Shown here piece after piece: positions 37,744 through 50,876 of a stretch of 64,000 nucleotides of DNA (positions within the stretch are counted from its first letter, which is position 1; each line of letters opens with the position of its first letter). The notes beneath the pieces are model-generated. The model made no database searches. It was not told where the DNA came from and worked only from the letters and a program-made list of their open reading frames with translations. The stretch is taken from contig CM018046.1 in NCBI GenBank assembly GCA_008638375.1, positions 40,415,706-40,479,705 of the forward strand. The letters run 5' to 3'. The DNA comes from Nyssa sinensis (Eukaryota > Streptophyta > Magnoliopsida > Cornales > Nyssaceae). The translations under genes and the position numbers were made by a program.

Positions 37744-39276
37744 GTAGGATTCTTTAGTTTTTAAATTTGAGCTTATCTGAAATTGGTTAATGTAGATTTT
37801 GTTTTCTATTCAAAATAAGATTATTTATTATATTAGGATTAGGATATGATAGGGGTTATGGTTAGTAGTATTCTACATTTATAAATGTGATGTGGGAGAC
37901 TTGTATTATGTAGTTTTTTATGATTGATATCCTACTTTCATATTTAGAGAAATTATTCTATCAATAGTATCCTACTTTAACTACTTTTCTTTCTTCATTC
38001 AATTAAATATACTTTCGTTTAATTCAGGAATCTCTGCTGGCAGATAATAATGTTGAAGAATAAAAAGAGGAGAAAGATGTCTGCAAAAATCTATCCTCGT
38101 TCTGTTATGTATCACCTCTTCCTTTCCTTATTTAGTTTATTCTTAATCTATTTGTGTTTCTACATACTTGAATAATTGATGAAACAAAACGATTTTAAGG
38201 GAGATGACCTTAAATGGGTAATGTTCTTATAATATTTTTTTTCTGGAACTTGATACGTTATTGTAATTAAGAATTGACTTATTTTTCTTGAACTTGACAC
38301 GTCTTTAATTTGAAAGTGATTGGTGAAATTGCATTACCCAAATCTGGCCAAATGATCATACTTACAACGTATTTTTTTTTCTTCTTCTTTTTTGTGAAAT
38401 TCTATGTCTAAATTACTTTGATAATTATAATTAGAAAATTTTGTCCAAATGGTCATACACAAAATTAAATTTCGTTGAATTTGTGCATTTTATTTTATTC
38501 TATGCACATTTCAGGTAAAATTGATATCATTGGGGCGGGATGCAAGGATTTTTTCATTTTTGTGATTTATACTCAAGTGTTCATTGGGAAACAAATGATA
38601 TTTTAAAAGATTTTGGATTTGAGTAAACACACTGGCCAGATTGAGGGCTTTTTTTTGACAAAAGTAATAGTACAATAGACAGTGAGTTAAACTCACATTT
38701 ATTATTTTTGGATTAGAAATAAAAGAATTCAACCATTTGGGAGCATTTAACAATTTTTTGAAATTCTGTTTTTATTTTTGAAATATGGTGTGAATAAAAA
38801 GACGATATAAAAATATATTAGCAACTCTTATTAAAATAATTGAGTGAAGAACTAGAAAGCTAATAAGCTAAATTCACGTAAGAGGAGGGGGGGGAGGGTG
38901 GGTGTTTAAGTTTCATTTTGTTTGTAGATTTAGCAAAAGAACTGGAAAGATAACATAGATAACCAGTAGAAAATATAATATATGAGAAAAACTAATGAAG
39001 CAATTATAATTATACACTTCATTTTATTTTTCTCTTTTCTTATTTTCAATTGTATTTGAAATTTTTAAAATTTTAGGTGTAGAGAGTTTTCGACATTTCA
39101 TTTTCTCTTTTTTCTCATTAAATTTTCAAATCAATTAGAGGTTATGTATCATCATTTATTATTTATCTTTTTTTTTTTAACTAAAATTGTTTTTCATTAA
39201 TATATGGCCCCATCTAAGCAAAAGAATTTAAGGGTGATTGTATAATTTTAGCCTCCATTCTTGTAGTATTTCAAGT
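37744..39276. other. DNA between the LTR nest and element D
   Basis: AT-rich DNA. The only supported signal is a possible small last CNL exon at 38028-38063. No other credible ORF was seen. Confidence 0.4.
38028..38063 (+). CDS. Possible CNL final mini-exon
   Basis: Acceptor TTTAATTCAG ends at 38027. The twelve codons read ESLLADNNVEE plus TAA. It would continue in phase 0 from the alternative frame that ends at the donor 27945/27946 (...QQFSNEK). If so, the whole nest of elements E, F, A and B lies in this intron of about 10 kb. The evidence is splice-border fit and plausible hydrophilic C-terminus only. Confidence 0.3.
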   Translation, partial: ESLLADNNVEE

Positions 39277-39281
39277 ACTAG

Positions 39282-39904
39282 TGTAGAGATTTGAAAAAAA
39301 AAATAAAATAAAATAAAATAAAATAAAATATTTAAATCGGTTTATGAAGTGCCAGGAAAAATCCATGGGATTGATACGAATTATAAATTTATATTAAAAA
39401 GATATATACATATATATATATATGTCCGTGAAATTTCTAAAAGAAATTATTGAAAAAAAAAAAAAAGACAAAGAAGTAGTGTCGGCAGCTTTGGTCGTGT
39501 GGTGTGTGTGTGTGTTATATATTAGATATATTTATATATAGATATAATATATGACATGAGGGAGAGAAGCAGAATGGGGTAAGAAAAAAAAAAGAAATGG
39601 GAAGAAAAGAAAAGGGAGGCGGTGCAGGTCTCGTGAAAACAGGAAAGAAAAGAGAGAAAAAGGGAAAAGGGGAAGAGAGAAATGGAGGGGGCGAATCCGA
39701 CAATGGCCTCGGCCTTCAAGCGTGCCAGGTCGGCCTCCGTTGCCAACGATCCCGCTTCGTCAATCCAAGGCCAAACAACGCACGGTTGCCGCATCAGTCC
39801 ACTCGGTGTTCTCACGGATTCAGATTTTTTGACGGGCTAACTCCAACTCGGTTTTGGTTGGTGAGATGAGCAAGTGATGACGATGATGGTGGAAGAGATC
39901 GATG

Positions 39905-39938
<34 letters not shown>

Positions 39939-40054
39939 TATGGTAGTTCGAGAAGAAGAAGGAGGAGTAACGGCAGTATGGTTGGGCTTCGAAGCCGAGA
40001 TCTTTGCGGCTGAATCAGTCCGTTGGGTTGTTCGAATCCAGTAGCAGTGCAGAG

Positions 40055-40087
<33 letters not shown>

Positions 40088-43014
40088 TGCTGTGTTGTGA
40101 AGCTTGTGCGTGGATATATGTATATATATGGGGCTTGATTTGTGTTGCGATTTGTGTGTGTGTGGATGCCGGTTGGAGTGGCTTAGATTGGTTTGAGACA
40201 TGATTTGGTGTTGTGTAGTGGTGAACGGTGTTTGTTGTGGCAGGGGTTGTGTGAATGCTGTTGGGGGAAGAATAGTGAATGGTTGTTGGGTTTCTTGTTC
40301 AAGTGGGGATGTTGTGGTTTTGTGGGATTTCCCTGTTTGGCCGGTTGCTTCAGTTTGAGAATTTGGAGCAGGCTGATAGAAGCAGTAGATTTGGTTGATG
40401 TTGGATTGGCTCCTTTGCTGATGGAAGACAGAATGTGGGTGACGTAGAAGCAGGGTCATTGGAGACTTGGATTTGGGTTGATTTTCTCTCGGCTGAATCT
40501 GGTTTACGCCAGGGTGTTGGGATGTTCTAGATATCTTGGGTAGTAGCATGAGAAATTGAACCGTAGCAGTTGTTTTTGTTCGGATTGTGGTGATTTTGGC
40601 TCAATGGCAGCAGCGTGTTGGAAGTGCAGTGAACTGGAGTGTCTCACATTGGGCAAGTATGGGAGTTCCTTGGTGTTGGAATTAAATTCGAAAGTCTTGA
40701 GTGCAGACAGTTCAGTTTTTGTGGACTGATTGCAGATCTCTGGAAGGGTCCAAGTGACTTAACTGTGAGGCTATGTAGACTGGAAGTTCCACTGTTTTGC
40801 GAGACCATTGAGCGTGTTGCATACTTTGCTTAGATAGGCATATATCTGTATGTGTGTGAAGCATTGCTGGGGGGGTCTTGCAGTGTAGCGGTGCAATTTG
40901 TTGGGGTTCTTGATGGACTGTATACATTTGAAGTTTTGGGTCAGAACAGTGATTTTTGGATATGAGGATCATTGGGGTTTGATGGTTGGATGAGCAGTTG
41001 TGGTATAGAGGTAACGGTTTGAGATGGGTTCCTCTGTTCTGCCGCTTTTGGTTGAGAACGGGGGACTGTTCATGGAGATTGCTCTAAATAATTGGTGGAG
41101 TGACTCTCTTGTTCAATTCGATGCGGTGAAATGAGAACATGATGTTGTTGATGATTGATAGGAATTCAAGAAAGGCTGTGTGATGCTCCTAAACCGAAGT
41201 GATTCGAGGGGCTGGTTGGGTGTGTTCAGAAGTGGAGTCTCTGAGCTTTGCTTTGTGTCTACTGCGATCAATAGAATTTTCATGAAAGAGTTTTTCAGAT
41301 GCTATACATGGGTCAATTTATTAAGAGAGATGATGACCAAAGGTTCAATAGAATTCAAAATAGAGTTATGAGGGGAGCAACATCGGAAATGAATTGAATC
41401 CTGATTCAATCATTGGGAGCTGCTGATTTCAATGAAGGGATTCAAGCGTTCATTCAGACATTGGGTTGAAACAAGGGGGAAGAACCAAAGGGACACTGAC
41501 GGGAAAGGAGAAGATGGTTCGATCTCCTAGACAGATACGGTACGAGGGTCAAGTTATTCACTGGTTGGTTTGACTGAGTGGTGGACATAGCTTCTTAGGG
41601 TTGAGATAACCCGATCAGGTATGGTACTTTGCTAAGTAAGGAATAGAATTAAATTAGGATTGATGTGCATATTGATTGAATGCTTTTTATGCTTGATAGA
41701 AGATCACATAGGAGTTATTGCTTTGAGATACTTCGAGTTGATTGTTTTTGTGCTTCCGTGTTCTTTATGATTATTTGAGAGTTATGATTTATTACTTGAG
41801 TTGTCATCATATGTGATTTATGTTTTAGAATGATTATTGATGTTGTGACATGTGGATTTGCGAAGTGTTGAGATTGATCGAGCATGACACATAGATTTGT
41901 GGATGAAATCTTGTGATTTAAATGCTATTATTGATCTTAATTATGATGCATTATTTAAAGCATGTTGCATATGCTTATGAAAGTGATGTTTCATTTGAAC
42001 TGTGCTATTGCATGATGGAATCATGGCATATTGGCATAGTGTGATTCCTTGACAGCATAGTGTGGGTCAGCACGAGGTGCTGGTGCATTATGAGGGCGTA
42101 GGTCCTGTGGTGAAAAACCCAAAATTCGGCCGTTGGTACTCCTTTCCATCGGGGGTGCACCGAAAAGGAGACATACGTGGCGGTACTCATGCCAGCGGGG
42201 AAGGACCGTATCATGAGACATGGGTGTGACATTGAGATGCATGGGTGTGTCACGCATATTGCCTGTGCATTGTGTTGATGAATTTGTGAACGTGATATAG
42301 GGTTTTATACAGATGTAGTTTGTACATTGCCATATTACGGTATGCATGATTAGGGAGGCATGTAGATATACATGTACACTTGCACATGCCACGACTTAAT
42401 TTTGTTCCTTGCATTAGTATTGTACCATACCAGCATGTTGGCGCTGACCCATTCGTGGGCACAGGTTTCAGATAAAGCTCCTGGTACGCGGGACTTAATG
42501 AAGTCTTGGAGAAAGGAGAGGAAATAAATTTGAAAGAATATTTGGGCCCTTGGGGCCGTATTTTGATTTTATAAAAGATTGGTGTGTTTCTGAAAAGAAT
42601 GGAAATGGTATTGTATATTGTATTTTAGTTTAAGTGTAGGAGTGGATGTGATGGATTGTATAATTAGACAATGTATATTTAACTTTGATAAGGTTGTGGC
42701 CATCGAGTGAGGATGGATTGTGATGTATTTATATTTATATGATGTTATATGATGTATTGTGATTATCAGGGGGAAAAAGGCTCGAAAAACAAAGGAGGTT
42801 CTGCCGAAATTTTTTTAAAACAAGAATGTATGTGTATTGATGGATGTATAGTTATGTTAGTTGAATAAATTAGTCTAGATTATTTATTAAATTGTTATCT
42901 ATTTATATATTAGTTGAATCGTCTATTTATTTATTTACTCGTTTATTTTATTTTCTTCCTTTCTTTCGCTTGAGTCGCGTCCCCGGGTTCCGAGCGGGAA
43001 TTCGGGGCGTGACA
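39282..43014 (+). mobile_element. Element D: intact solo-LTR-like copy
   Basis: A 3733-bp uninterrupted element from TGTAGAGATTTG to GGGGCGTGACA with exact target duplication ACTAG (39277-39281 and 43015-43019). It is the best reference copy of the family: AAAAT microsatellite at the start, TA tracts at 39908-39936 and 40058-40084, and the AGGTATGGTACTTTGCTAAG motif at 41618. The conserved core is at 42020-42480. The 245-codon minus-strand ORF at 39812-40549 is built on microsatellites and is not a gene. Confidence 0.85.
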
Positions 43015-43449
43015 ACTAGAATGCATAAAGAACTAAACTTGGAAAGTCCTACTGTATGAGGTTCTCGTCACTACTAGGTTTGGGGAAAATTAGATGTACA
43101 CAGTTGTGAAAATGCTAATTTTACATATTCAACCCATGACCTCAAAATTACAATGGAGTAACCTTATTGCTAGAAAAAAGTAATTAATCAAATAATAAAA
43201 ACTCTATATGAAGTTGAGTATTTGGATACCGGTGGATTTAAGTGGATCCAATCAAGTTTATATATATATATATATATATATCGGGTCTTTTTATATCAAT
43301 TCCACATAAAGATAGTCTTAAACATCTGATCTCATGACTCATTTGATAGTCTCAAACAATATGAATCTCCTCAACCGACAGGTAGCATAAGAAAATTCAT
43401 TTTCAACCGATGGCATACAAATGTAATAGCTTGACCTTCTACGAACAAT

Positions 43450-43451
43450 AT

Positions 43452-43496
<45 letters not shown>

Positions 43497-43497
43497 A
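43450..43497. repeat. (CA)n(TA)n microsatellite
   Basis: About 14 CA units followed by a short TA run. Confidence 0.9.
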
Positions 43498-43524
43498 AGG
43501 CACGAGGAATTTGGATCGAAAAGC

Positions 43525-45110
43525 AACTTACCTTTGAGACGACGAAGAACACTTGGGAGAAAGCTTCTAGTGGATTGACTAACGATCTCTGAATTATTTG
43601 GGAGGATAAGGAACAGTAGCGAAGCCGTAAATTCGAATATTCGGTTCTCTCTCTGATTTGGGGGATGTGGTTAGTGTTGGGTTGGAACAGGTTTGGTGTG
43701 GCACCAGAACAAATCTGAAATTGCTATTCTTCTGTTACACCGAATATTTACTCCTCATGAATCAGACGGTTCTGAGGGTTACCTTATCCATCACAGTCAA
43801 CGATATATGGATCTACTCTGTTAAGGCAGGACTAGACTTTTCTTACTGTGAAAATAAATTCAGACCGCAACTGTTTACGTATATTTGTAAGTGAAAGTTT
43901 ATTGATCAATGCTACCCTCTTGAAAATTAAAAAGTTGTTTAAGATGTCTCATGGGTTTTTGAAATGATTTTTTTATTATCGAATTATAAATATTTTTTTT
44001 AATCAAATTTTTTTAAAATGATAAAAATGTTCTTTTTATTTTTTTTCAATTTTAACAAAAAATTTTAATTTTTTTCAAATAAATATTAATTAAAACATTT
44101 TTCATCAAAAATAAAAATTATAAGTTATTTGTCTTAAATTTATTTTTATATAAAATAAAAAAAAAACTTTAAAAAATGGTCAAAATCAACAAATGCAACA
44201 AAAAAAAATTGAAAAGAGTATATTTGTCATTTAAAAAAAAAAGTGAGACTAGAACATAGATATTTATAATTTGTCAATAAAAGTAAAAAAGAAAAGTGTC
44301 ATATCAAAAATTTCAATAAAAATAATTAATTTTTAAAATAAAAAGTCAAAATTAAAAATTTCAACTTACCTTTGAGACGACAAAGAACACTTGGGAGAAA
44401 GCTTGTGGTGGATTTACTAATGATCTCTGAATTATTTGGGAGGATGTGGTTGGTGTTGGGTTGGAACAGGTTTGGTGTGGCACCAGAACAGATCTGAAAT
44501 TGCTGTTCTTCTGTTACACCGAATATTTACTCCTCATGAATCGGACGGTTCTGAGGCTTACCTTATCCATAACAGTCAACGATATATGAATCTAGTCTGT
44601 TCAGGCAGGACCGACTTTTCCTACGGTGAAAATAAATTCAGACCGCAACTGTTTACGCATATTTGTAAGTGAAAGTTTATTGACCAATGCTACCCTTTTG
44701 AAAATTAAAAAGGTGTTTAAGATGTCTCATGGGTTTTTGAAATGATTTTTTTATTATCGAATTATAAATATTTTTTTTAATTAATTTTTTTAAAATGATA
44801 AAAATATTCTTTTTATTTTTTTTTCAATTTTAACAAAAAATTTTAACTTTTTTCAAATAAATATTAATTAAAACTTTTTTCAGCAAAAACAAAAATTATA
44901 AGTTATTTATCTTAAATTTATTTTTATATAAAATAAAAAAAAAATCTTTAAAAAATGGTCAAAATCAACAAATGCAACAAAAATAAAAAAATTTGAAAAG
45001 AGTATCTTAGTCATTTAAAAAAAAGAGAGACTAGAACAGAGATATTTATAATTTGTCAATAAAAGTAAAAAAGAAAAGTGTCATATCAAAAATTTCAATA
45101 GAAATTTTTA
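43525..45110. repeat. Tandem duplication, units of about 750 bp
   Basis: The sequence from about 43527 to 44300 recurs from about 44365 to 45110 with few differences. Shared landmarks include TACCTTTGAGACGAC, GGTTTGGTGTGGCACCAGAAC, CGAATATTTACTCCTCATGA, CAGACCGCAACTGTTTACG and an AT-rich tail with CAAATGCAACAAAAA. The first copy has an extra segment near 43602-43655 absent from the second. On the minus strand both copies contain CGTCTCAAAG/GTAAG, a good splice donor. They could therefore be duplicated minus-strand leader exons of a lost gene. No known protein is encoded. Confidence 0.7.
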
Positions 45111-47760
45111 TAATTGTCAGAAATTTTAAGAAAGGTTAGTGTAATTTATTTGAATTATTAATAATGTTATAATGTTTTTTTAATGTACTTTTAATAAGTA
45201 AAAACAATTAGTTTTTAAAATAAAAAGGTCAAAATTAAAAGCTCATTTCATAATCATCTCAATCAAACACTAATTCTAAATGTTTTTGGTTCTTTTAGTT
45301 TTAAGTAAAAAGGTAAAGAGATGCTTAAAAAAAACTGTTATCAAAGGAATAGTAATTTATTTATTTTTTTACTCTCTATAATTATTTTGGAATATATTAA
45401 TATTATTGAATAGCCCAAAAATTAGGAATAAAGTTTATAGTAACATTGTCCTTTAATAATTTTACACTTAACGATTCACTTTCATAATAATTATTTCATT
45501 CACATCAAATTAACTAAAAATAATATTTTCTAAATTTTACAATTGTTTAAGCATTGAGTTTTTTTATTTTATCAATTATTGTTTAAGTGTCGAGTTCACA
45601 AATTGAATTTATATTTTGAGACGTTTCAAAAAGAAATAAGAGATTCTTAAATTGAGTGAGGGGGAGTGTTGTATATGATTCGGTTCATTCTCATGATGGG
45701 ATTGAGATTTCAGTGCACTAAATTAAATGGCACCTGAAAAATCTTTTGTAAAATTAAATAAATGAATAAAATAAAATAAAAATAATATGGTGTTTAGAAT
45801 TTAGCTAAATTATATTATTTTGAATGTGAAAAAAAATATGATGCATCACTCAAATTTGTTTATGTCAATATTTAAATTTGAGTGATCCTCACATGAAGTT
45901 TTCTCTTTAGAGTTACAAATAAATTGGGAAAATTAATAGGCAATCGGGCATATTTCAATTTATCACCAAAAAAATTTAAAAAAAGAAAAAAAAACTTATT
46001 ATATGTTTGGATTAAAAATAAGAAAGAGAGAGGATGGGGAAATGAGGTGTTTAAAGGCTCATTTTATTTCCTCTGAAAAATGAGAGGAGACAAGGAAATG
46101 ACTATAGAATTGGTTATTACTGGTTCCATTTCTATTTTTAAAAATAAATAAATTCCTATTTTATCTTTGTAATATTATAATAAAAAAATATTATTTCTTT
46201 TCTTTGCCTCATTTATCTTTTCCGAGCAAGATTGCAATATCAATTCCTGTCTTTTTCCTAAGTAATTTTCCAAACATTAAAGGATTACACTACTCTCTCT
46301 TTTCATCTTCTCTTCTTTATAACTAATGTTATGCTCTCTTCTCCCTCATCCATATCCAAACAAACTATTAAAGGATTAGTGATTCTCTTTAAATTATTGA
46401 CTATATTTGTTTTATTTTCTTTTAGATTTTATTCTTTCTTTTTAATTCTATTTGATTTATAAATTTAGTAAGCGAAATGAAAAATCATTTGTTCTTGCTT
46501 AAACAAAATTAGAGCTTTTAAACTTCCTAAAAATGGTTGGGAAGGGCAGAGATAGAGATAAAAATTATTCAAGATGTTATGATCATATAATTATTTTATC
46601 ATTGAAGATACTATTGTAAATTGTGGAAAGAATAGTACTTGAAGAATTATTATTGCTAGCAAAGAGGAATTCACAGCAGAAGATAAGCTTCCTCAAGCAA
46701 CATATAACATGATTTTTATTGTAGCAAAAGCATATGAAGCAGGATCATCATATGTAGAATGTGGTGGATAGCTCCCCCTCCTTCTATGCACACGCAGGGC
46801 CAAGAAGATATCAATGAATCATATGTTTACAAAATGTAAATTGAATCATATGTATATCTAAGTTGTGCTGCCAATTGTCCCAGACAAGTCATTTTGGCAG
46901 TTGGAAATCTTTTACTTTATAGTTGACTAACTACTGCTTCATATTGTGCATATTACCTACTGCATAAACTTTAATCTATATCAGCTATGACAATTCTGTT
47001 CTTTCTTGCATTTTCCTAGGTTGATGATGTTCTCAAGATAATTTGAATTGGCAATTCCATTTGTTTTTGGTCAGGGGAGCTATAAATGTTATTCTGGCAT
47101 CCTGATTGCCCTGCCAAAAGGTCATGGCTGTCTATGTTCGTTTCTCTATTATGCCTAGCTGCATACATATTTGCTTTCACTTGAGTTTATTTGCCTTCAT
47201 GATAGATTATCTGGGATCCTTTATTGTGTAATTTTGAGTCTCAGCAGAACAAATTGTGGAATTTCATGCTATAAAACCATAATAATCATTTTATGTCCAA
47301 ACTCCCAATTGTCAGTTTCCAATTAAATTAAAAAATAAGGTATTCTTATGTATATAATATAAGATTCCATTTGTCACAGTTTTATGATTGATGCTCATGT
47401 ATTTTGTATTTATGTGCTTTTCCATTTGAACATTTATGTATCACGTGTTGGATTCTGTGTCAGCTTGATTGCTCTTGGTTGCTTTTGTCTTAGCTTCTTT
47501 CATCGTCATTAATGTTTATCAGGGGTGTGCATGCTCATTACTCTTAGGAGAATACTGTTTATAGGAACATCATTGACAAACAAATTTCATGAACCTCCTT
47601 GAAAATGGGAGTTTTGGAAATAATAGCATAAATGTGGTCATAATAAGGGTCATCCAGAAAATAAGCAATGATAAGGGTTGGGGGCAGAGAGTAAGTATGA
47701 GATCTTAATGAGGATATTCTGCAATGTGGAGCAAATTGATATGGCTCGAAGGGTCTGAGA
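45111..47760. other. AT-rich non-coding DNA
   Basis: No gene seen. The stretch around 46640-46760 reads more openly than its surroundings but matches no family I recognise. Confidence 0.45.
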
Positions 47761-47764
47761 ATAG

Positions 47765-48000
47765 ATTAAGGTCAAGGGCCTCTATGGATACTTGTGTTCC
47801 CAACATAGATTGACAACTTGTGCCATGAGAATAAGTTAGATGGTGCATGCAAATATTTTCAACAGATGCTGGTTATGGGTTTTAGGCCTCCAGCTTGGAT
47901 GTGTACCATTCTAAAACAATTTCTCGATGGTGGGAAGAAGTATAAAGTTCTAATTTTGGATTTGAAGCCTAAAAAACTGAGGGTTGATCAGAAGCTTTGA
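47765..48000 (+). pseudogene. Pentatricopeptide-repeat (PPR) protein, C-terminal relic
   Basis: The frame ending with TGA at 47998-48000 reads CHENKLDGACKYFQQMLVMG, then FRPPAWMCTILKQFLDGGKK. This is the 'L-C-x-E-x-K-L-x-x-A-x-x-x-F-x-x-M-x-x-x-G-x-x-P' pattern of a PPR helix-turn-helix repeat and the usual tail of such proteins, which bind organelle RNA in chloroplasts or mitochondria. Further PPR-like words upstream (about 47735-47815) are split by stops and frame changes. The remaining repeats are missing, so it is a fragment. Confidence 0.6.
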
Positions 48001-49809
48001 TTGGGCTTGGGATGGATAAGGATGTTGGAATAAGACAGGTGCCCAATTAAGAGACCTAGGGTGCACTATTTGATTATATTTTACACGATTCCACCTGGGT
48101 ATGTAACAATGTGACCCAAAACTTTTTTTTTTTTTTTTTGTGGGGCTTTCTTCACATTGTTGGGTACAATGATACATTAAATGTAGGTGTTAGTCAAACA
48201 TACATTGTGAGATAAACATTTGTTTATATGATATACATGTTCGATGCAGTTTTAGTTTGTAAATTGTGAGATAAACAGGTCACAACGTGTGGTCGGTGAC
48301 TGGTTGTTTTCCCCAAGATTAGTGTACAGGAATGTGAAAAGGTTTTAGGTTTGGGACGTAGAGACCCAACTTGATGACCCAGCGATTTCCACATTAGTGT
48401 GCTCATTGTAAAGATGAATGAGCACGTGTATATAATACTCCGTTATTTGTTATATTTCAAGAACCTTAAATACCAGCTATGAATATGTCTATGTCCAGAG
48501 GTGATGGTTTATGACCAAAGAACTAGACTGACCTAATCAAACCATTTATATGTTGGCGTGTGGGTTGGCCTATAACAGATTTCAGAAATACAATCCAATC
48601 AACCCAGACTCAACCAACTCAGCCAGTCAGTCTGTGCAAATTGTTCTTAAAATCACTTTAGAGTCGGTTAGTTAATTGTTTATGGTAGATTTCAGTTGAC
48701 AAAAGTCCATTTAAAGGAATGCGAACCTCAATCAAGCCTTATCCTTGTCAATTGCCACTCATATGTAGGAGTCTTGAGAAACTTGATGCCAAGAGAAAAG
48801 GTAGTGTTCAATGATAAGGTTGAAAGTGTAAGCGGTGAAGCATTCACCCATGAAAAATATCCCTGTAGTATCAACACTAAGACAACTAAAATAAGACAAG
48901 ATATGGAGATGCCGATGTGTTAGATAAATGGGACATGAACACTTTCTAGGACATGAAAGTGAGCAATTATGTAATTGTTTATTATCATATATTACACAAG
49001 ACAAACAAAATGACAAATAGAGAGTTTTGATAAAAAAAGTGAGTAATAAATTTTGATTCATGGAATAGTGAGAAGTGAGAACCAGATGAAAAGATTTGAG
49101 TGTTTGATGCTATGTCCGTCACCATACACAAGTGAAATACAGGCCATATACTCTTTCATATCAATTTTTCTACTCCTACTTAAGTTTAATTTGTAGTTTA
49201 GTAACTTTCTAGAGTTGGCCCCCTCCATTATGATCATAACTTCCTATGGGATAACGAGGCTTAAGACCTTGGCACAAATAGAGAAATTTACTGAACTACA
49301 AATTATGTTCATAGGCTCATGAAGCCTAATAGTTAAATTGGTTCTTTCCTTTCTAAACTATAACAAAATTTTAATCAACCAGGTATTGTTGAATACCTTA
49401 TCTCCAATCAGTTTTTTATAGAAGAAAAATAAATGAAAAACTATTGGCCAAAATCCAGCATGAATATATTTTAACAAGAACACTACTAAAGAACAAGGTA
49501 TCTGGAGGAATGTGCAAGGCAAGAGAAACCTCAATCCAGAGTTGTTTGGTTGCCTATTCCAAATTCTACTATATTAAAGCTGAAGCCAACAATTTACATT
49601 TCAAATTCCACTACATCTATTCACATTTGATCAGTCTTCCCGTGTACCATATCAGATTCAAAGAAAAAAATATAGCCAATCAACAAAATTTAACACTTCA
49701 AGGTTAAGCTCCATCTAAAATCTATAAGTGAAAGTAAATGTATTAGGCAGCTATGTTCAACTTTCCACTATGTTCAACTAACCTGTCACAAGCAGACCCC
49801 ACAATTTAT
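48001..49809. other. Non-coding DNA
   Basis: No supported gene. ORFs at 48696-48923 (+), 48759-49061 (-) and 49444-49707 (+) have no recognised family. A poly-T run sits at 48124-48139. Confidence 0.45.
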
Positions 49810-50876
49810 TCACAGAGACGAAAAAAGGTAACTAAAGAGAGGCTTAAGGCGATCTGATGCAGATACATCCTGTGTATAGTTATGTGCAGGTTCAGATGAA
49901 GTACCTGCCTCTTGTCCTGGTTTCTCCAGTATTGTAAAAATATCACGAAGGTTGTGAACAACAAGCCAGTCGCTGTAATACATGTCTAGAAACGAAAACT
50001 GCGACTTCATTTAGCATCAATGTATCACCCGATTGGGTAATATTTATTGAAAACCCCTCCACATATCTTCCTAACATAGTTCCATTTTCGAGATGGATCA
50101 AATCAGTCCATGGAGGCCTGCAAGGAAGAACATGTCGTAGAAACAATGACTTATTCTCAGTAAAATTACCGATACGCCACTTAACCGCTTCATCTACAGG
50201 GGCAAACACTGTCAACATCATCTGATTATGATCAAATAGCGGCAATTGCAAGTCAAGAAATGAAGCCATCACAGAGTATCTTCTCGATCTTAGTGTTTCA
50301 GAAGCTTCATCAAAGGGATGATCAATGGACGAAGGCCTTAGATTGTCCACCAACACCACGCATCCAAGAAGATTGGGGCTAGGGCTTTGAATTGGTGACG
50401 AAACCTGGAAATTCGGATCAAAGAATATTGTCGATTCTGAAGATAATCAATGATCTGTTATCGTATATCGACAATCCAGTGATGTTCACGTTATTCAGTG
50501 AAATCTGCTCGTCCAAAACTGATGTAGTGACAATCAACGACTGTCCAGAGAACATTGTGGGGATCTTGGTTCCGTATGGCAGTGAACGGAGGCTTTTGAA
50601 GGAGAAAGCAAGTGGAGAGAAGTGGTATTAGAGGAGAGAAAGAGACGGCTGGCCGGATTTGGCTAATGCAGCATCCGACGGAGAGAATATGGTGGCGGAT
50701 GAAGAATTAGAAATTAAGGTGTTCGAGACGAGTTGGAGGGTCAGAGCCATTGCGACGAAGCCCGAATTGAAGAGGTTGTCGGTGGCATTGACCACTGTTT
50801 CGGAATGAAGGGAAGAGATGGAAGAGAAGCGAGAGAAAATGATGAGAAAGACGAGGAGCAATTTCAGTTTCGCCAT
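49810..50876 (-). pseudogene. Fasciclin-like arabinogalactan protein (FAS1 domain), disrupted
   Basis: A single-exon gene of the putative FLA20/FLA21-like type, a secreted cell-surface adhesion glycoprotein. The start codon is at 50874-50876, with signal peptide MAKLKLLLVFLIIFSRFSSI. FAS1 motifs follow: ATIFSPSDAALAKSG, then LPYGTKIPTMFSGQSLIVTT, ISLNNVNITG, GCVVLVDNLRPSSIDHPFDE, MLTVFAPVDEAV, FLRHVLPCRPPWTDL. Three lesions are visible. A TAA at 50628-50630 stands where the reading frame otherwise continues through YHFSPLAFS. A frame change near 50423-50428 precedes the DPNFQV segment. Another near 49985-50005 precedes DMYYSDWLVVHNLRDIFTI. The tail ends at 49810. With three breaks it is very probably non-functional. 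It lies head to head with the QSOX exon. Confidence 0.8.

Noticed and set aside
39812..40549. 245-codon minus-strand ORF
   Set aside because: It lies inside solo-LTR element D, includes microsatellite-encoded Ile-Tyr runs, and is not preserved in sister copies.
29103..43014. One giant 14-kb inverted-repeat transposon with arms 29103-30987 and 41100-43014
   Set aside because: Elements A and D each have their own exact 5-bp target duplications (AAGCT, ACTAG) and TG/CA ends, so they are separate insertions of one family in opposite orientation.
48696..48923. 75-codon plus-strand ORF with balanced composition
   Set aside because: No recognisable motif or splice context, so I do not list it as a gene.
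50392..50631. 79-codon plus-strand ORF
   Set aside because: Antisense shadow of the FLA pseudogene.
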